NCBI GenBank assembly: GCA_964034945.1
Contig: OZ035960.1
Span: 72,114,445-72,178,444 of the forward strand
Reading direction: 5' to 3'
Length of the DNA: 64,000 bases
Source: Chrysopilus asiliformis
Lineage: Eukaryota > Arthropoda > Insecta > Diptera > Rhagionidae
Positions 22,555-33,274 of the stretch are shown here, in pieces. Position numbers and translations under genes: made by a program. The notes under the pieces are model-generated. The model saw only the letters and a program-made list of their open reading frames with translations. It searched no databases and had not been told where the DNA came from. The first letter of the stretch is position 1, and each line of letters starts with the position of its first letter.

Positions 22555-23220
22555 ATGGCCGAAAACACAGCTACTGAAACAGTCGCCGCACCGCCAGCAG
22601 AAGTGAAGAAAACTAAGAAAGCGGCGATTGGTGGAGCAAAGAAGGCTCCAAAAGCTAAACCAAATCATCCACCAACGTCTGACATGGTAAATAGTGCCAT
22701 CAAAAATTTGAAAGAGCGTGGCGGTTCTTCATTGTCAGCTATAAAGAAATATTTGGCTGTCAATTATAAAGTTGATTCAGATAAATTGGCACCTTTCATC
22801 AAGAAATATTTAAAAGGAGCCGTAATCAGTGGCAAATTGATTCAGACTAAAGGGAAGGGAGCTTCTGGGTCGTTCAAGCTGCCAGCTGGTGCTAAGGAGA
22901 AGGATCAAAAGGTCAAAAAATCCAAGCAACCAGCCACAGAAAAAAAAGTTGCCAAACCAAAGAAGAAAGCCACGAAGCCAGAAACTAAAAAGTCCACAGC
23001 AACTAAGAAGGCAGCGATCGGTGTGAAAAAGGACAAGAAAAAGGAGAGCGCCTCAGCAGCAAAAACTGCAAAGAAAAGTGGAGTAGTTAAGGCTAAACCA
23101 AAAGCGGCCCCAAAACAGAAGCCAACCAAACCAACGAAGGCAGCTGCTAAGAGTCCAAAAGCGCCTAAACCAAAAAAAGCCGCAGGTAAAGCTAAAAAAC
23201 CAGTAGCTTCCAAAAAATAA
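22555..23220 (+). CDS. Histone H1, array copy 4
   Basis: A 221-residue linker histone, identical in protein sequence to copy 5, and taken here as the core type: V69, G88, I91, K94, A111 and EKKV. It has the winged-helix domain at 38-110 with GKGASGSF at 100-107, and the Lys-rich tail with an SPKAPK motif near the C-terminus that could be a CDK site. The unit from copy 3 to copy 4 is exactly 3763 bp and almost free of differences, so it was duplicated or homogenised recently. Confidence 0.97.
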   Translation: MAENTATETVAAPPAEVKKTKKAAIGGAKKAPKAKPNHPPTSDMVNSAIKNLKERGGSSLSAIKKYLAVNYKVDSDKLAPFIKKYLKGAVISGKLIQTKGKGASGSFKLPAGAKEKDQKVKKSKQPATEKKVAKPKKKATKPETKKSTATKKAAIGVKKDKKKESASAAKTAKKSGVVKAKPKAAPKQKPTKPTKAAAKSPKAPKPKKAAGKAKKPVASKK

Positions 23221-23846
23221 TCTACTCAAATTGACATTTGGTAATCATAAAAAATGCATGAGTTTACCGCAACCAAATAAAGCTCTTCTCAGGGCTACCA
23301 AAAATATTTTTAAAGAGCATTCAAGTTACCGTATGATTTTGAAAATTCTCCTATTTTTTTAAAAGCTCTTATTTAGCTTACCTTTGTATCTGTTTGGCTG
23401 TCGGGGTCAAATCTTGCAATCCAATTTTGACCCGCTTCCCATCCAATTGACTTGAAAGTTTGCACACGTGCCATGACAATACTATATTTTCACTAGTCGG
23501 TTCTTGTAAGGACAAGCGAAGGTCCTGTAGGGATGACATAATTATCATTGTCCTCAAATGTTCCGGAAAAAAACTCATCTCGGGGTTTTTGCGGTCGCTG
23601 AATCCGATTCTGGCATTAAGAAGTCTGTAACGATAACGGAAGATACTGTTGGGCTAAAGTGATTATGTTTTTCTTTTGGATTTTTAGTCATACTAATCAA
23701 ATACAAAATGTCTAAAAAGAATAAAATTAAAAAAATATTTTATTAAAAAAATTTTTATTTTAATTAAAAATGCACTAAAATGGGAAAATATATATATAGA
23801 AATAGTAAAAAGCATAATTACTTTTACCTTTTAGTGCCTTTTTCTA
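23221..23846. other. Downstream spacer of H1 copy 4
   Basis: Nearly identical to 19458-20083. It contains the stem-loop and a relic minisatellite monomer, and no gene. Confidence 0.65.
23281..23319 (+). promoter_or_regulatory. Histone mRNA 3' stem-loop and downstream element, copy 4
   Basis: The 16-base stem-loop lies at 23281-23296 with ACC after it and AAAGAGC at about 23312. It is the same as copy 3. Confidence 0.9.
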
Positions 23847-24480
23847 TCTATATATATAAAAATGGATGTTTTGTCTGTCTGTCTGTCCGTTTGAGATTAC
23901 AAAACTCAAAAACTACTGGACCGATTTTTACGCGGTTTTGTTGCAAAATGATCTGTGTTGCCAGGAGCAGGTTTTTAGCTATGTAGATTTTTAAAATTCG
24001 AAACGGCAGGTCCTGTAAGGATAATGAAAATATCCTCTTTCCCATTTTTCCCTGGAAAAATTTGCATTATAGGCTTTTGGGGGTCGCTGATCACGAATCC
24101 GGTATTAGATTTTCAAAATTCGAAACGGAAGGTCCTGTAAGGATAACGAAAATATCCTTTTTTCCATTTTTACCGGGGAAAATCGGCATTATGTTTGGGA
24201 TCGCTGATCACGAATCCAATATTAGATTTTCAAAATTCGAAACGAAAGGTCCTGTAAGGATAACGGAAATATCCTTTTTCCAGTTTTTCCTGGGAAAAAT
24301 CGGCATTAGGGAGTTTTTGGGGTCGCTGATCACGAATCCAGTGTTGGAATTTCAAAATTCGAAACGGAAGTTCCTATAAGAATAACATTTTTTCCCAAAA
24401 CTTTTTAAATTATTTATGGTTTTTTGGCATTCTAAAATTTACACAAAAAAACTTTTAGCTGCCAACGAAGGGTCTGCTAG
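23847..24480 (+). mobile_element. Helitron-like family A, copy 4
   Basis: 634 bp, with the same ends as copy 3 and only a few base differences (for example gagag versus gggag near 24310). It was duplicated together with the H1 unit and did not transpose independently. Confidence 0.8.
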
Positions 24481-24555
24481 TATATATATATATATATAAA
24501 TTTTTTTACCATAAATTGTTCACGATAAATAGTTTACGATAAATTGACGCCAATT

Positions 24556-24923
24556 TACATTTCTCCCAACCAATCAATAAATACAATTATTGAATTTATC
24601 TACGATAATTTGCTAAAGTACACATCAGAAATATCGCGGATTTTTAAAAAGATTACGATAAAATTCCTAAGATTTTAAGTGGAAATTTTAATGTGAATTT
24701 TGCATTGGATACAGCGCTCCCTTTGATTGAGTTCCTCAACACCAAATTAAATTTAAAAATGTGCTCCAGTCGCACTGAATCGACAACAAGATCGAAAACA
24801 GTAATTGACGCTGTATTTCAAAGATATATTGATCAAACCCAAACCAAAGCATTCATTTTATACTTTAGTTATCATAAGCCGCTCGTGTCATTTATTGAAA
24901 TTGAAAACAAAGAGTCTGAATAA
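24556..24923 (+). pseudogene. EEP endonuclease fragment, unit 4
   Basis: Same fragment as unit 3, including the AAG change before ILSGNFN, the upstream frameshift and the SYHKPLVSF end. Confidence 0.72.
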
Positions 24924-25550
24924 AAATATAATATGACTTTTGAACGCGGTACCAATATTATAATAAATAAACGCTATAACTATCCCACACCTGATACCGC
25001 ATTCGTCTCATTCTCTCGCTGTTTAGTTTTCCTAAGGTTTCACTTCTACCGCGTGTGCATTGCACACACATGTTTTTTAAAGTTCTAATCCTTTTAAAAA
25101 ACCCGCTTGATTGATCTCTTATTAATTTTCACAATATTATAAGATAGTTGTTGCGAAACTCGTCATTTTGTTGCATTAGGCATAGTACAAGGAAGTTTAG
25201 AAAATTAGTTCCTGAGTAAGTGGCTTTAATAGTTGCCTGTTAAAAGTTACAGAAATTTTCTACACAAGTAATTTTCGACAGCGCAGAACATTTTTAAATT
25301 TTCTTAGATACATATATATTCGAAAATCACTAATTTGAAAATCGAAAAAAAAACCAAAATGAAGCAATGTTATAGTTGATAATGATACGAAATAATTGAA
25401 TAAGTTACTAATTGTAAAACACAAAGTGGATTTTTTACACGATAAATCAATTTGATGTTATTTAATATAAAGTTCTGTTATCAATCTAATGCAGAAAAGA
25501 ACCTATTTTTATTTAAACTATGTTGTAATGGAAATTTTTTATCAAATATG
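24924..25550. other. Upstream spacer of H1 copy 5, left part
   Basis: First half of the standard spacer. It is interrupted by the Gypsy element after 25550 (target duplication TATG) and resumes at 35044. No gene is present. Confidence 0.65.
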
Positions 25551-27318
25551 TGTAACAAGGACACCACGAAGCGATCTTGGATGTGCGTGGCTGCTCATGC
25601 CATCTACCCTTCGTGCCTTGGGGCAGTGTTGTTTGACGAATGCATACCCGAAATCAGGGACTAGCTCAGCTGCAGCAGGTTTAGTGAGTCCTTTTCGTCA
25701 CAACACCACACCACACAGGTGGGTATGCAAATTATGGGGAGACGCATCACCGTGGAATGAGTTAGGCATCATTCGTGATACAAAACAAAAGTAAATAAAA
25801 AAGAATTATAAAAAAGAGAGGAATAAATCAAGGGGAAAGTGTTAAACGGACGGACTGTGGTAGCGGAGGTAGTGACGGATGGCTGGCCCACCCCTATCTT
25901 GAGTTAGTTCTCAATCCATTAATAGTTTGACTCGCCATAAGCCAAGCTTCCCTATTTCAAATTATCTTTTACAGATCAATTATGTTCCAAACTCACATTG
26001 TTCGTTCATTGTGTCAATCACGACTTACCCCTTCCCAAAACAGAACATTCTCCCCAGCTTTAAACTTATTTAAACATACTGATTAACTGATGCGCCATTC
26101 ACAAATAAGAATGATAGAACTGTGTAAAAAAATTTTCATGTGTATTATTATTTATCTAATAAAAACACTCATCATCCTCAAGATAACAAAACCCGATATA
26201 TATTTTTATGATTGAATGTAAATGTACTTCTTTAATTCATAAGAAAAGAAAACTTAATACAAGTTGATACGCTTTTAGAGCATTTTATAAATCTTTCACT
26301 AACACAATTATTCAAATTTGTTTTAATCTACGTGCGTGGCCACTCAAATAATAATAGTAAATTCAAATTAATATAAAAATTAGCAAATTATAAAATTTTT
26401 AAGAAAAACAATATTTATAAATCTAGGTTAGTAAGGAATTTCAGGAATATGGGTTAATTCGGTGTAAAATTCGTATACGGGAACTTCCAGGATCCACGGT
26501 GTTGTGTTCAAGATAAAGTTTTTTCCGCTTTCGCAGTCTCAATGGTTGGCAACCGGTCCATTTTCTTTTTTTCTCCGGATAACGCCTTGGAATAACAAGT
26601 GGACTTGGCGGGAGTCCTCGGGCCTCAAGCCGAACAGGTAGGTGTGGACGGAAAATAATAATGGTGGCGTACTTACAAAATTGACCCACGTGTCAGGGGT
26701 GTACCGCACAAGGTGGCGTAAGGTTGGTCAATCGTCGTTGTTCCTCCTGCCGAATTTCCAGTACATCCGTTGAAAGAATGGAAGGGGTCTTTATCACCTT
26801 GTACTTGTCCCAATGGTTAAAGATGGTATCTCCGATCGAATTCTTCTGCTAACAAGATGTCTGCCACCGCCGATATCCTTGATGAGCTAGTCGTTCCAAA
26901 AAAATCTTCCTTTCTCCCACGTGGAAACTCCTTGTTCTTCGGTTTTGTCCCCAAAATATAGGACGGATCAAGGTAGCGGAAAATTAGTGGTTTTCTAATT
27001 TCATTTATCCAAAACTTAAAAAAATAAAAAAATTATAAATTGCTCTTCGCGTCCGCTTTATACCAAATCCAAAAACCAACAAAATACCGTCTTTTATTTT
27101 TCAACCAACTCGGATTCTGTTCAATCGTTTGGATGAAAGTAATGTTAGTTATTGTTTAACTACAGCTAGCAACATCATTGTTTTTTGCTCAGCGCGATAA
27201 CAATAGTGAAACAAAGTCTTGAAAATCCATAGAAATATCAAACTACAGTGGAACCCGAATGAGTTGGATTGGGACATAATTTTTTTGTCTGTATTAAGGG
27301 AACATAGCGATCGTTACA
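25551..27318 (-). repeat. 3' LTR of the Gypsy element (left copy)
   Basis: 1768 bp, starting TGTAACAAGG and ending GATCGTTACA on the plus strand. By eye it differs from the right LTR at about three bases plus a one-base run-length change, which indicates recent insertion. Small frames inside it (for example near 25490-25790 and 26441-26689) are shared by both LTRs and are not supported as genes. Confidence 0.95.
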
Positions 27319-27478
27319 CCATCGACCTCTTTGTTCATTTTCTCAAAGTGCACGAAGATGTCGAAATAATATCAACGAACGCTCATGTCCGAAAATTGAC
27401 GTGGGGCCCGTCTCACTACCTGAACCAAGGTCTCATGCTCTTAAAATATGACCCGAAATTGAAACTGTTTCCATTAAC

Positions 27479-30400
27479 CTAGACGGACTTAAGGTCTTTA
27501 GCATGGAATTTCCCTACCACTTTATCTTTCAAATTTGACACTTGGTACATTGAATTGCCAATTTTGGCCACAATTTTCCCTTTCAGAAACTTTGGAGCTA
27601 ATTTATAGTTAAACTTTTTTGAAGCATTGCTTTGAGTGAAGTTGCGATAAAATATGGCATCCCCTACATTCAAATCCCGCGCCTTACTTCGCAAATTATA
27701 TTGCTTTTGGTATCTTCGATGAGCGTCTTTAAGTTTTGCTTGCACGCCTTGTCTCACCATCGAGAGCCGTTCGGAAGTGGTTAGAATTTCTGTATCGACA
27801 GTCCCCAGAGCTTTCAAACGCTTTAAGATTTTATAGCTAGAGCCATGGGTAATCATATTTTGACCAAAACACAGATAATATGGCGTGGTTCCGGTTGCTG
27901 AATGTGTTGAACTACGAATGGAGCAACCAATTTCTCCTATATATGAATCCCATTGTCTGTGGTCTTTTTTGATGTATGCTCGGATTGCAGAAAGGATGGT
28001 GCGATTTACTCGCTCCGAAGCATTAGCTTGGGGTGAGTACAATGCAGTGTATAAATGCTCGACTCCGTAGTCGTTTAGGAATTTTTGAAAATCCGAAGAC
28101 GTGAACTGTCGCCCGTTATCAGAAACCAGTATTTCAGGGACTCCAAAAGTGTTGAAAATATCGTTCTTCAGGTATGAGATTATGGACTTGCTCGTTCCCT
28201 GGCGCAATGGTTTCAACATCACGAACTTGGAGAAGTGATCTAAGACTATAAGCAAGATGGAATTTCCATTCGGTGACCTCGGGTAGGGCCCCAAAAGGTC
28301 AACATATAACTTTTGCCAAGGTCGGAATGTTTCTATCAGCTGCCCCATGGGTGGTCTTAGAGTTGAATTCGGTGGTTTAACCCCCTTACAGATTTCGCAA
28401 CCATCCACATACATTTTGACGTCCGCGAACATCTTAGGCCAATAATAAGATTGGCGCAAACGTGTCAATGTCTTGGCAACTCCACCATGTCCAGCCTGCG
28501 GTGGATCATGAGCCCCAGATATCAAGCCAGCCGTCATGTCCGATGGTACCCAAAGCTTCCAGGCTTGGTCCTCCTGACAAGGATCGCCAGACCTGGGTTC
28601 CTGACGCTTATAAACATACCCCTCTGATACGCAGAGATCGGGCAAGTGCTCTTGTTCCCTTTGAATAGTATCGATCAATTCTTGATATTCTAGGGATCGA
28701 AAGTGTGGAGAGTTTAGATCTATACTTATCTCGTGGGGCACAACAAGCTCTTCTGCGTAAACCCGAGACAAAGCGTCCGGAACCACGTTCAGGCTTCCTC
28801 GTCTATGTTCGATGGTGAAATCAAACGACTGAAGCTTTAGGGACCATCGGGCAAGACGGCCGCTGAGATCCTTCTGGCTCATGAGCCAGCGCAAACTGGC
28901 ATGGTCTGTCACTATCCGAAACGGGTGACCCTCGACGTACGCTCTGAATTTTTTTACGCAGAGCACAGCGGCCAAACATTCCAGCTCGGTAATGCTGTAA
29001 TTTCGCTGTGCTCCGTTCAACTTTTGGGAGACGTACGCGATAGGTCTCTCCTCGCCTTCGTCATTGGATTGACATAGAACGCCTCCGACTCCGGTAGTGC
29101 TAGCGTCGCATTGTATTGAGAATGGTTTGCTGAAATCTGGGTTTACCAAAACGGGAGCTGATATAAGGGCATTCTTTAGAACGTTGAAAGAGTCTTGGGC
29201 CTCCTTTGACCAATGGAATCCTTTCGGGGACTTTTTGAGGGTATCCGTTATTGGCGACGCCAGGCTGGCGTAGTTGGGAATAAATCTTCGATACCAGCCC
29301 GTCATTCCAAGGAATCTGCGAACTTGTTTCACAGTTTTGGGACTTGGGAATTCGGAGATCGCAGACACCTTGGAAACATCTGGTTTCAGAGATCCATTCC
29401 CAACCACGTAGCCTAGGTAACGGATCTCCTTAAAGCAAAATTTGCTCTTGGTGATGTTTATTGTTAGCCCAGCCAATCGAAAACACTTAGCCAGTTCGGA
29501 AAGGATATTAAGATGCTGCGCAAAATTTGGGGAAATGATCAAAAGATCATCTAGATAAACAAACACATAATCGCGGACATTTGATGGTAACAACGCTATC
29601 ACTTTGTCCATCAGACGACACATCCTCTGTGGAGCGTTGCACAGTCCAAACGGCATAACCGTGAACTGATATAACGGTCGGCCTGGCACAGTAAACGCGG
29701 TTTTCTCTCTAGACTTAGCCTCAAGTGGTATTTGCCAGAAGGCATCTTTGAGGTCTAAGCTAGAGATAAAACGCGTTTCCTGCAGCCGACTTAGAAGTCC
29801 GTCAATGAGGGGAAGAGGATAGGCGTCCTTTTTGGTTAATAGGTTTACTTTTCGAGAGTCCAAGCAAAGACGTACCTTGCCCGGCTTTCGAACTAGCACC
29901 ACAGGTGAATTCCAGGGACTATTACTTTCCTCTATCACCCCCATTGAAAGCATTCTATCTAGCTCCCCGTATATCAGTTCTTGGATCGCCGGTGAAACCG
30001 GATAGTGCCGTTGTTTCACAGGGGATGCATCGCCGACGTCGATTATGTGTTGTTCGAGAGTCGTTTTCCCCAATCCCAATGTCGCCGATGACGGAAAACA
30101 CGCCACAATTTCTGCTAACGCCGAACTTTCTCCTGGAGTCAAAGAGTGCATGTTGGGATCATCCGTCGAAGTTGACACACTTATCGAGTCAACACTAAGA
30201 TTAGAGATTTTAAATTTTTTGATAAAATCGATTCCCAAATACATCATTTGAGTGAGACTAGGGACAAGGTAGAATGTATGGTCTTGACATTGACCATTAT
30301 AGGTCACACGCAACTTTACCTGCCCCTCTACGCGTTGGGATCCACCGTCAGCAGTTTTGACAGTAGAGGTTACTTTATGATAAGATAGGTTTAAGCGCTG

Positions 30401-31027
30401 CAGAAATTCCAGGCAGCCCTCGCCCATACAGCTCACACTAGCTCCGCTGTCTATGAGGCCTGTAAGCTTTTCGTTGCCAATAATAATCTGGGCATAAAGT
30501 CTATTGTCACCTGGGATAGAAGTAAGTGCTGAGATTGTGGCCTTTTTTAAAATTCTACGAAATTTGTACCAATTATTAAGACGGACGGTAGATCGCTTTG
30601 GTTTTGGTTTCAAGGAAATTTCGTTTATTTCTCGAAAAATTCGAGATCGAGTCTCCGCATAATCGAGTTTCCTTTGATGAAGACTCTTCGGTAATTCTAC
30701 CGAAGGGATAGTCGTTTCAATGTTTTGAGGTCGTTTTAAAATAGTAATTTTATTTTCAGGTCTGGATTGAGAATAGTCTATATCTGGGGGAATTTCAGGG
30801 GTTTTATAATTTTCTATAGGAAAGAATGCAGAATTTCGGGAAGTTAGATTCGGGGACGGGACGGTCCCGTTTCCGTCCCGTTCCTTTTTTGGTTTTCCGT
30901 CAAACATTTTGGGCAGTTGGGCTTCATAAATCCTTTTGTGCCACAGACAACACAAAAAGCACCTTGGAATGGTGTAGGACATTCCCGATAGCCATGCCCT
31001 TGGATGCCGCAATTCCAACAGACCCAA
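27479..31027 (-). CDS. pol: Gypsy Pol polyprotein (protease, RT, RNase H, integrase)
   Basis: An open frame of 1182 codons, all parts in Gypsy order. The aspartic protease has DSGASVSCMG with D193. Reverse transcriptase follows, with the YLDDLL active site at D493-D494 and FSSLDLKDAFWQIPL-type blocks before it. RNase H has FSIQCDASTTGVGGVL and later LAAVLCVKKFR and VTDHASL blocks. The integrase has an HHCC zinc finger starting near H840 and catalytic VSDNGRQF (D970) and ASERVNRTI blocks. It overlaps the end of gag by 184 bases in the -1 frame, so it is probably made as a Gag-Pol fusion. No stop or missing motif was seen, so it may be active. Confidence 0.95.
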   Translation of the reverse strand: MGLLELRHPRAWLSGMSYTIPRCFLCCLWHKRIYEAQLPKMFDGKPKKERDGNGTVPSPNLTSRNSAFFPIENYKTPEIPPDIDYSQSRPENKITILKRPQNIETTIPSVELPKSLHQRKLDYAETRSRIFREINEISLKPKPKRSTVRLNNWYKFRRILKKATISALTSIPGDNRLYAQIIIGNEKLTGLIDSGASVSCMGEGCLEFLQRLNLSYHKVTSTVKTADGGSQRVEGQVKLRVTYNGQCQDHTFYLVPSLTQMMYLGIDFIKKFKISNLSVDSISVSTSTDDPNMHSLTPGESSALAEIVACFPSSATLGLGKTTLEQHIIDVGDASPVKQRHYPVSPAIQELIYGELDRMLSMGVIEESNSPWNSPVVLVRKPGKVRLCLDSRKVNLLTKKDAYPLPLIDGLLSRLQETRFISSLDLKDAFWQIPLEAKSREKTAFTVPGRPLYQFTVMPFGLCNAPQRMCRLMDKVIALLPSNVRDYVFVYLDDLLIISPNFAQHLNILSELAKCFRLAGLTINITKSKFCFKEIRYLGYVVGNGSLKPDVSKVSAISEFPSPKTVKQVRRFLGMTGWYRRFIPNYASLASPITDTLKKSPKGFHWSKEAQDSFNVLKNALISAPVLVNPDFSKPFSIQCDASTTGVGGVLCQSNDEGEERPIAYVSQKLNGAQRNYSITELECLAAVLCVKKFRAYVEGHPFRIVTDHASLRWLMSQKDLSGRLARWSLKLQSFDFTIEHRRGSLNVVPDALSRVYAEELVVPHEISIDLNSPHFRSLEYQELIDTIQREQEHLPDLCVSEGYVYKRQEPRSGDPCQEDQAWKLWVPSDMTAGLISGAHDPPQAGHGGVAKTLTRLRQSYYWPKMFADVKMYVDGCEICKGVKPPNSTLRPPMGQLIETFRPWQKLYVDLLGPYPRSPNGNSILLIVLDHFSKFVMLKPLRQGTSKSIISYLKNDIFNTFGVPEILVSDNGRQFTSSDFQKFLNDYGVEHLYTALYSPQANASERVNRTILSAIRAYIKKDHRQWDSYIGEIGCSIRSSTHSATGTTPYYLCFGQNMITHGSSYKILKRLKALGTVDTEILTTSERLSMVRQGVQAKLKDAHRRYQKQYNLRSKARDLNVGDAIFYRNFTQSNASKKFNYKLAPKFLKGKIVAKIGNSMYQVSNLKDKVVGKFHAKDLKSV

Positions 31028-32469
31028 TTCTTATTGTCAGTTTTTACGAAACGCCTTGCATGGGTGATCGCTTCGATATTCATCTCAAATTCTTCCGGTT
31101 CTAATTCGTTTACTTGACGATTCTGGATAGGATAGTTTTGAAAGCGCAGTAGATGGAGTTCTGCCCGTCTACAGACGTCTCGTAGTTCTCGTAAGTTGGT
31201 AATTGTGGAAGAAAATATCAGATTTGAGATTCTGGGAATCAAATTTTTCCTTATAATCCCTATCAGCTCTCTTTCGACTAAAGGACTTTGCATTTGTAAA
31301 TTCATTGACCGCATCACCGAGACGAATTCATCAAAGGATTCACGGCCTCCTTGTTTTCTCTCCACCATCGCTCGTATGATTTCATGGTCGGTATCCAATT
31401 TACGGAAATGGTTACGAAGCTCAGTTTTAATCGTAGTCCAGTCTGGCCGAACATTATCTCTCAACAAATGCCAGTACCAAGTATCGGCTTTACCTGAGAG
31501 AAATCGGTGAAACTGTCGCGCTACGTATTCTATGGAAATCTGTTCAGAGCGACATAGAACTTCGATCCGAAAAATGAGTTCATCAGCTGTCATAGTAGCT
31601 GATGTACCGTCAAATTTAAGGGACCATCTAGAAATGGGGCTACGACTTCTAGAGTGATGATGTCCCACTGGGGAATGTTCCCAACTAGGCATCTGCCTTG
31701 GTATTCTTTCTTGGGTAGAAATATTTGGTACTGAATTAAAAGCTGGTAATATGTGCTTAGTTTCATGTTGGTTTGACAAGGACTCCAACAGATTATTTAT
31801 TAATGCCTGTTGTTGCCTGATCTGTTTTTCTAACTGAAAATTCTGAGATTCTATTCGTTGGTTACTCGGAATTGTCGAAAAGTTTTGGGTATATGTATCG
31901 TATGACGGATCCCAGGACAACCCGGAATTAGGGGGATTTTGAGATAAAATAGCTGAATCTGGATATAATCCAGAATTTGCCGATGGAAATAAATAACTAG
32001 AACTGTTTGTATTACTAGAACCTATAGTTTGTGTTTTGGCTATGGGCTTTGAATTCGCGAAAGAGTTTCTCAACAGTTGCGAATTATCTGTAGTTAAAGT
32101 TGTCGCAAACGGAACTGACATGGAAAGATCTGTCGAGGGAACGAAAGGGCTACTTAAGTCGAATCTAAGCTCTTGCCGAATCCTATCTATACTTGGGTTT
32201 CGAAGATCTTCTTTTGATGCATATCTATTCAATGTAACGGAGCCCTGAACTGTGTCATTCCCGGGCTTTGTTTGTCTGTCCCCCATCGGTCTCGATGGTC
32301 CAGATGCTAATCCGTTTTGCGTTTGATCTAGGGCGGACGAACCCTGGGTTTCGGCTACTATTGCCCTACTATTAGGGGTTTGGGGTTGGCCTACTTCGTT
32401 TTGTTTTCTAGTGTAGTTCCTAGTGTTTGGCCTTGGTGGGAAATTAGAGGGAGAATGCCTAAAGGACAT
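30844..32469 (-). CDS. gag: Gypsy Gag protein
   Basis: 541 residues. The first half is rich in Ser, Asn and Gln and low in recognisable domains. A retrotransposon Gag (capsid-like) region lies at about 284-445 (WSLKFDGTSATMTADE, GKADTWYWHLL, FRKLDTDHEIIRA). A CCHC zinc knuckle follows at C484-C487-H492-C497, and a second, degenerate one has Phe where His is expected. It packages element RNA in virus-like particles. It starts at the ATG at 32469 and ends inside the pol overlap. Confidence 0.92.
   Translation of the reverse strand: MSFRHSPSNFPPRPNTRNYTRKQNEVGQPQTPNSRAIVAETQGSSALDQTQNGLASGPSRPMGDRQTKPGNDTVQGSVTLNRYASKEDLRNPSIDRIRQELRFDLSSPFVPSTDLSMSVPFATTLTTDNSQLLRNSFANSKPIAKTQTIGSSNTNSSSYLFPSANSGLYPDSAILSQNPPNSGLSWDPSYDTYTQNFSTIPSNQRIESQNFQLEKQIRQQQALINNLLESLSNQHETKHILPAFNSVPNISTQERIPRQMPSWEHSPVGHHHSRSRSPISRWSLKFDGTSATMTADELIFRIEVLCRSEQISIEYVARQFHRFLSGKADTWYWHLLRDNVRPDWTTIKTELRNHFRKLDTDHEIIRAMVERKQGGRESFDEFVSVMRSMNLQMQSPLVERELIGIIRKNLIPRISNLIFSSTITNLRELRDVCRRAELHLLRFQNYPIQNRQVNELEPEEFEMNIEAITHARRFVKTDNKNWVCWNCGIQGHGYRECPTPFQGAFCVVCGTKGFMKPNCPKCLTENQKRNGTETGPSRPRI
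30856..30891 (-). promoter_or_regulatory. Candidate -1 frameshift signal between gag and pol
   Basis: In element sense, the gag codons CAA AAA AGG give a slippery A-AAA-AGG run. Three bases further on, the words ACGGGAC and GTCCCGT can pair in a seven-base GC-rich hairpin. Pol is in the -1 frame relative to gag, so this spot within the overlap is the best candidate for the shift. It is inferred from sequence only. Confidence 0.5.
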
Positions 32470-33274
32470 GCTCCGATTATTGGATTTATCGTACAGGTGT
32501 TCTATCCATCCTAACGTATCTATATTAAACTATAAATGTAATTCTAATTGAAATAAATGAGAAAAGAAAATGCGTTTATTTTAATTATAAACCAATTCAA
32601 ATACTAATTATTTTTAGTTGTGTTTCATTCATTGATTATAGGGAGAATGTCTAGCCCAGAGTAAAGAAAATCGTAATGGAGCAATGAACGTGAAAATAAT
32701 CAAAATTATATTATTTTTATTAGTTAATTAATTCAGACAATCTGAAAAGTCCGTTATAACCTACATTGGGGTTAACAGCAAGTAAAGTGTACTTTCCTTG
32801 GAAATCTACCAACGCGATAATATAACAGAATCCACAGATCATCCTTACCGTCACTAGTCGGAGTTACAAACAAGGAATGTTGTTTGAATTACATAAAGTC
32901 AAGGGTTGGAGTTGCGATATGACGCGGACATAAACTCCAAAATATCCAGCAAGATTTTTATGTAAACTTCTTCCAACTTGGTTCACCTAACAGGCTTTAA
33001 TAAAATTAGGGTAACAAAATTCGTATTTGACAATATTTTGCCACTAATCTCCTAACATATTTTAAACCTCTACAGTTTATACACAAAGTCCTCACAAGAC
33101 TACCACTAATTGTCGTTATATTTAGACAACGATTCACAAATATATTAAAGGTCGTGTAAATGGAAAATTTACAAAACTATTCGAGGCACTGCCTATGTAT
33201 ATAGGCCCTACTGAATTCTCCTTGAGAAAGTACGAAAATGTTCTTTAGAGGCGTGCCTCGTTGGGCGCCATATG
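32470..33274 (-). other. 5' untranslated leader of the Gypsy element with tRNA-Lys primer site
   Basis: About 800 bp lie between the 5' LTR and gag. The primer-binding site is at 33256-33270 (plus strand CCTCGTTGGGCGCCA, that is TGGCGCCC in element sense), four bases from the LTR, as for lysine tRNA primed Gypsy elements. The rest should include the packaging signal, but nothing specific can be read. Confidence 0.8.

Noticed and set aside
25452..25794. 70- and 101-codon frames at the left LTR boundary, and an 82-codon minus frame at 26441
   Set aside because: The same sequences occur in the other LTR, and no domain is seen. One frame runs from host spacer into the LTR, which a real gene would not.
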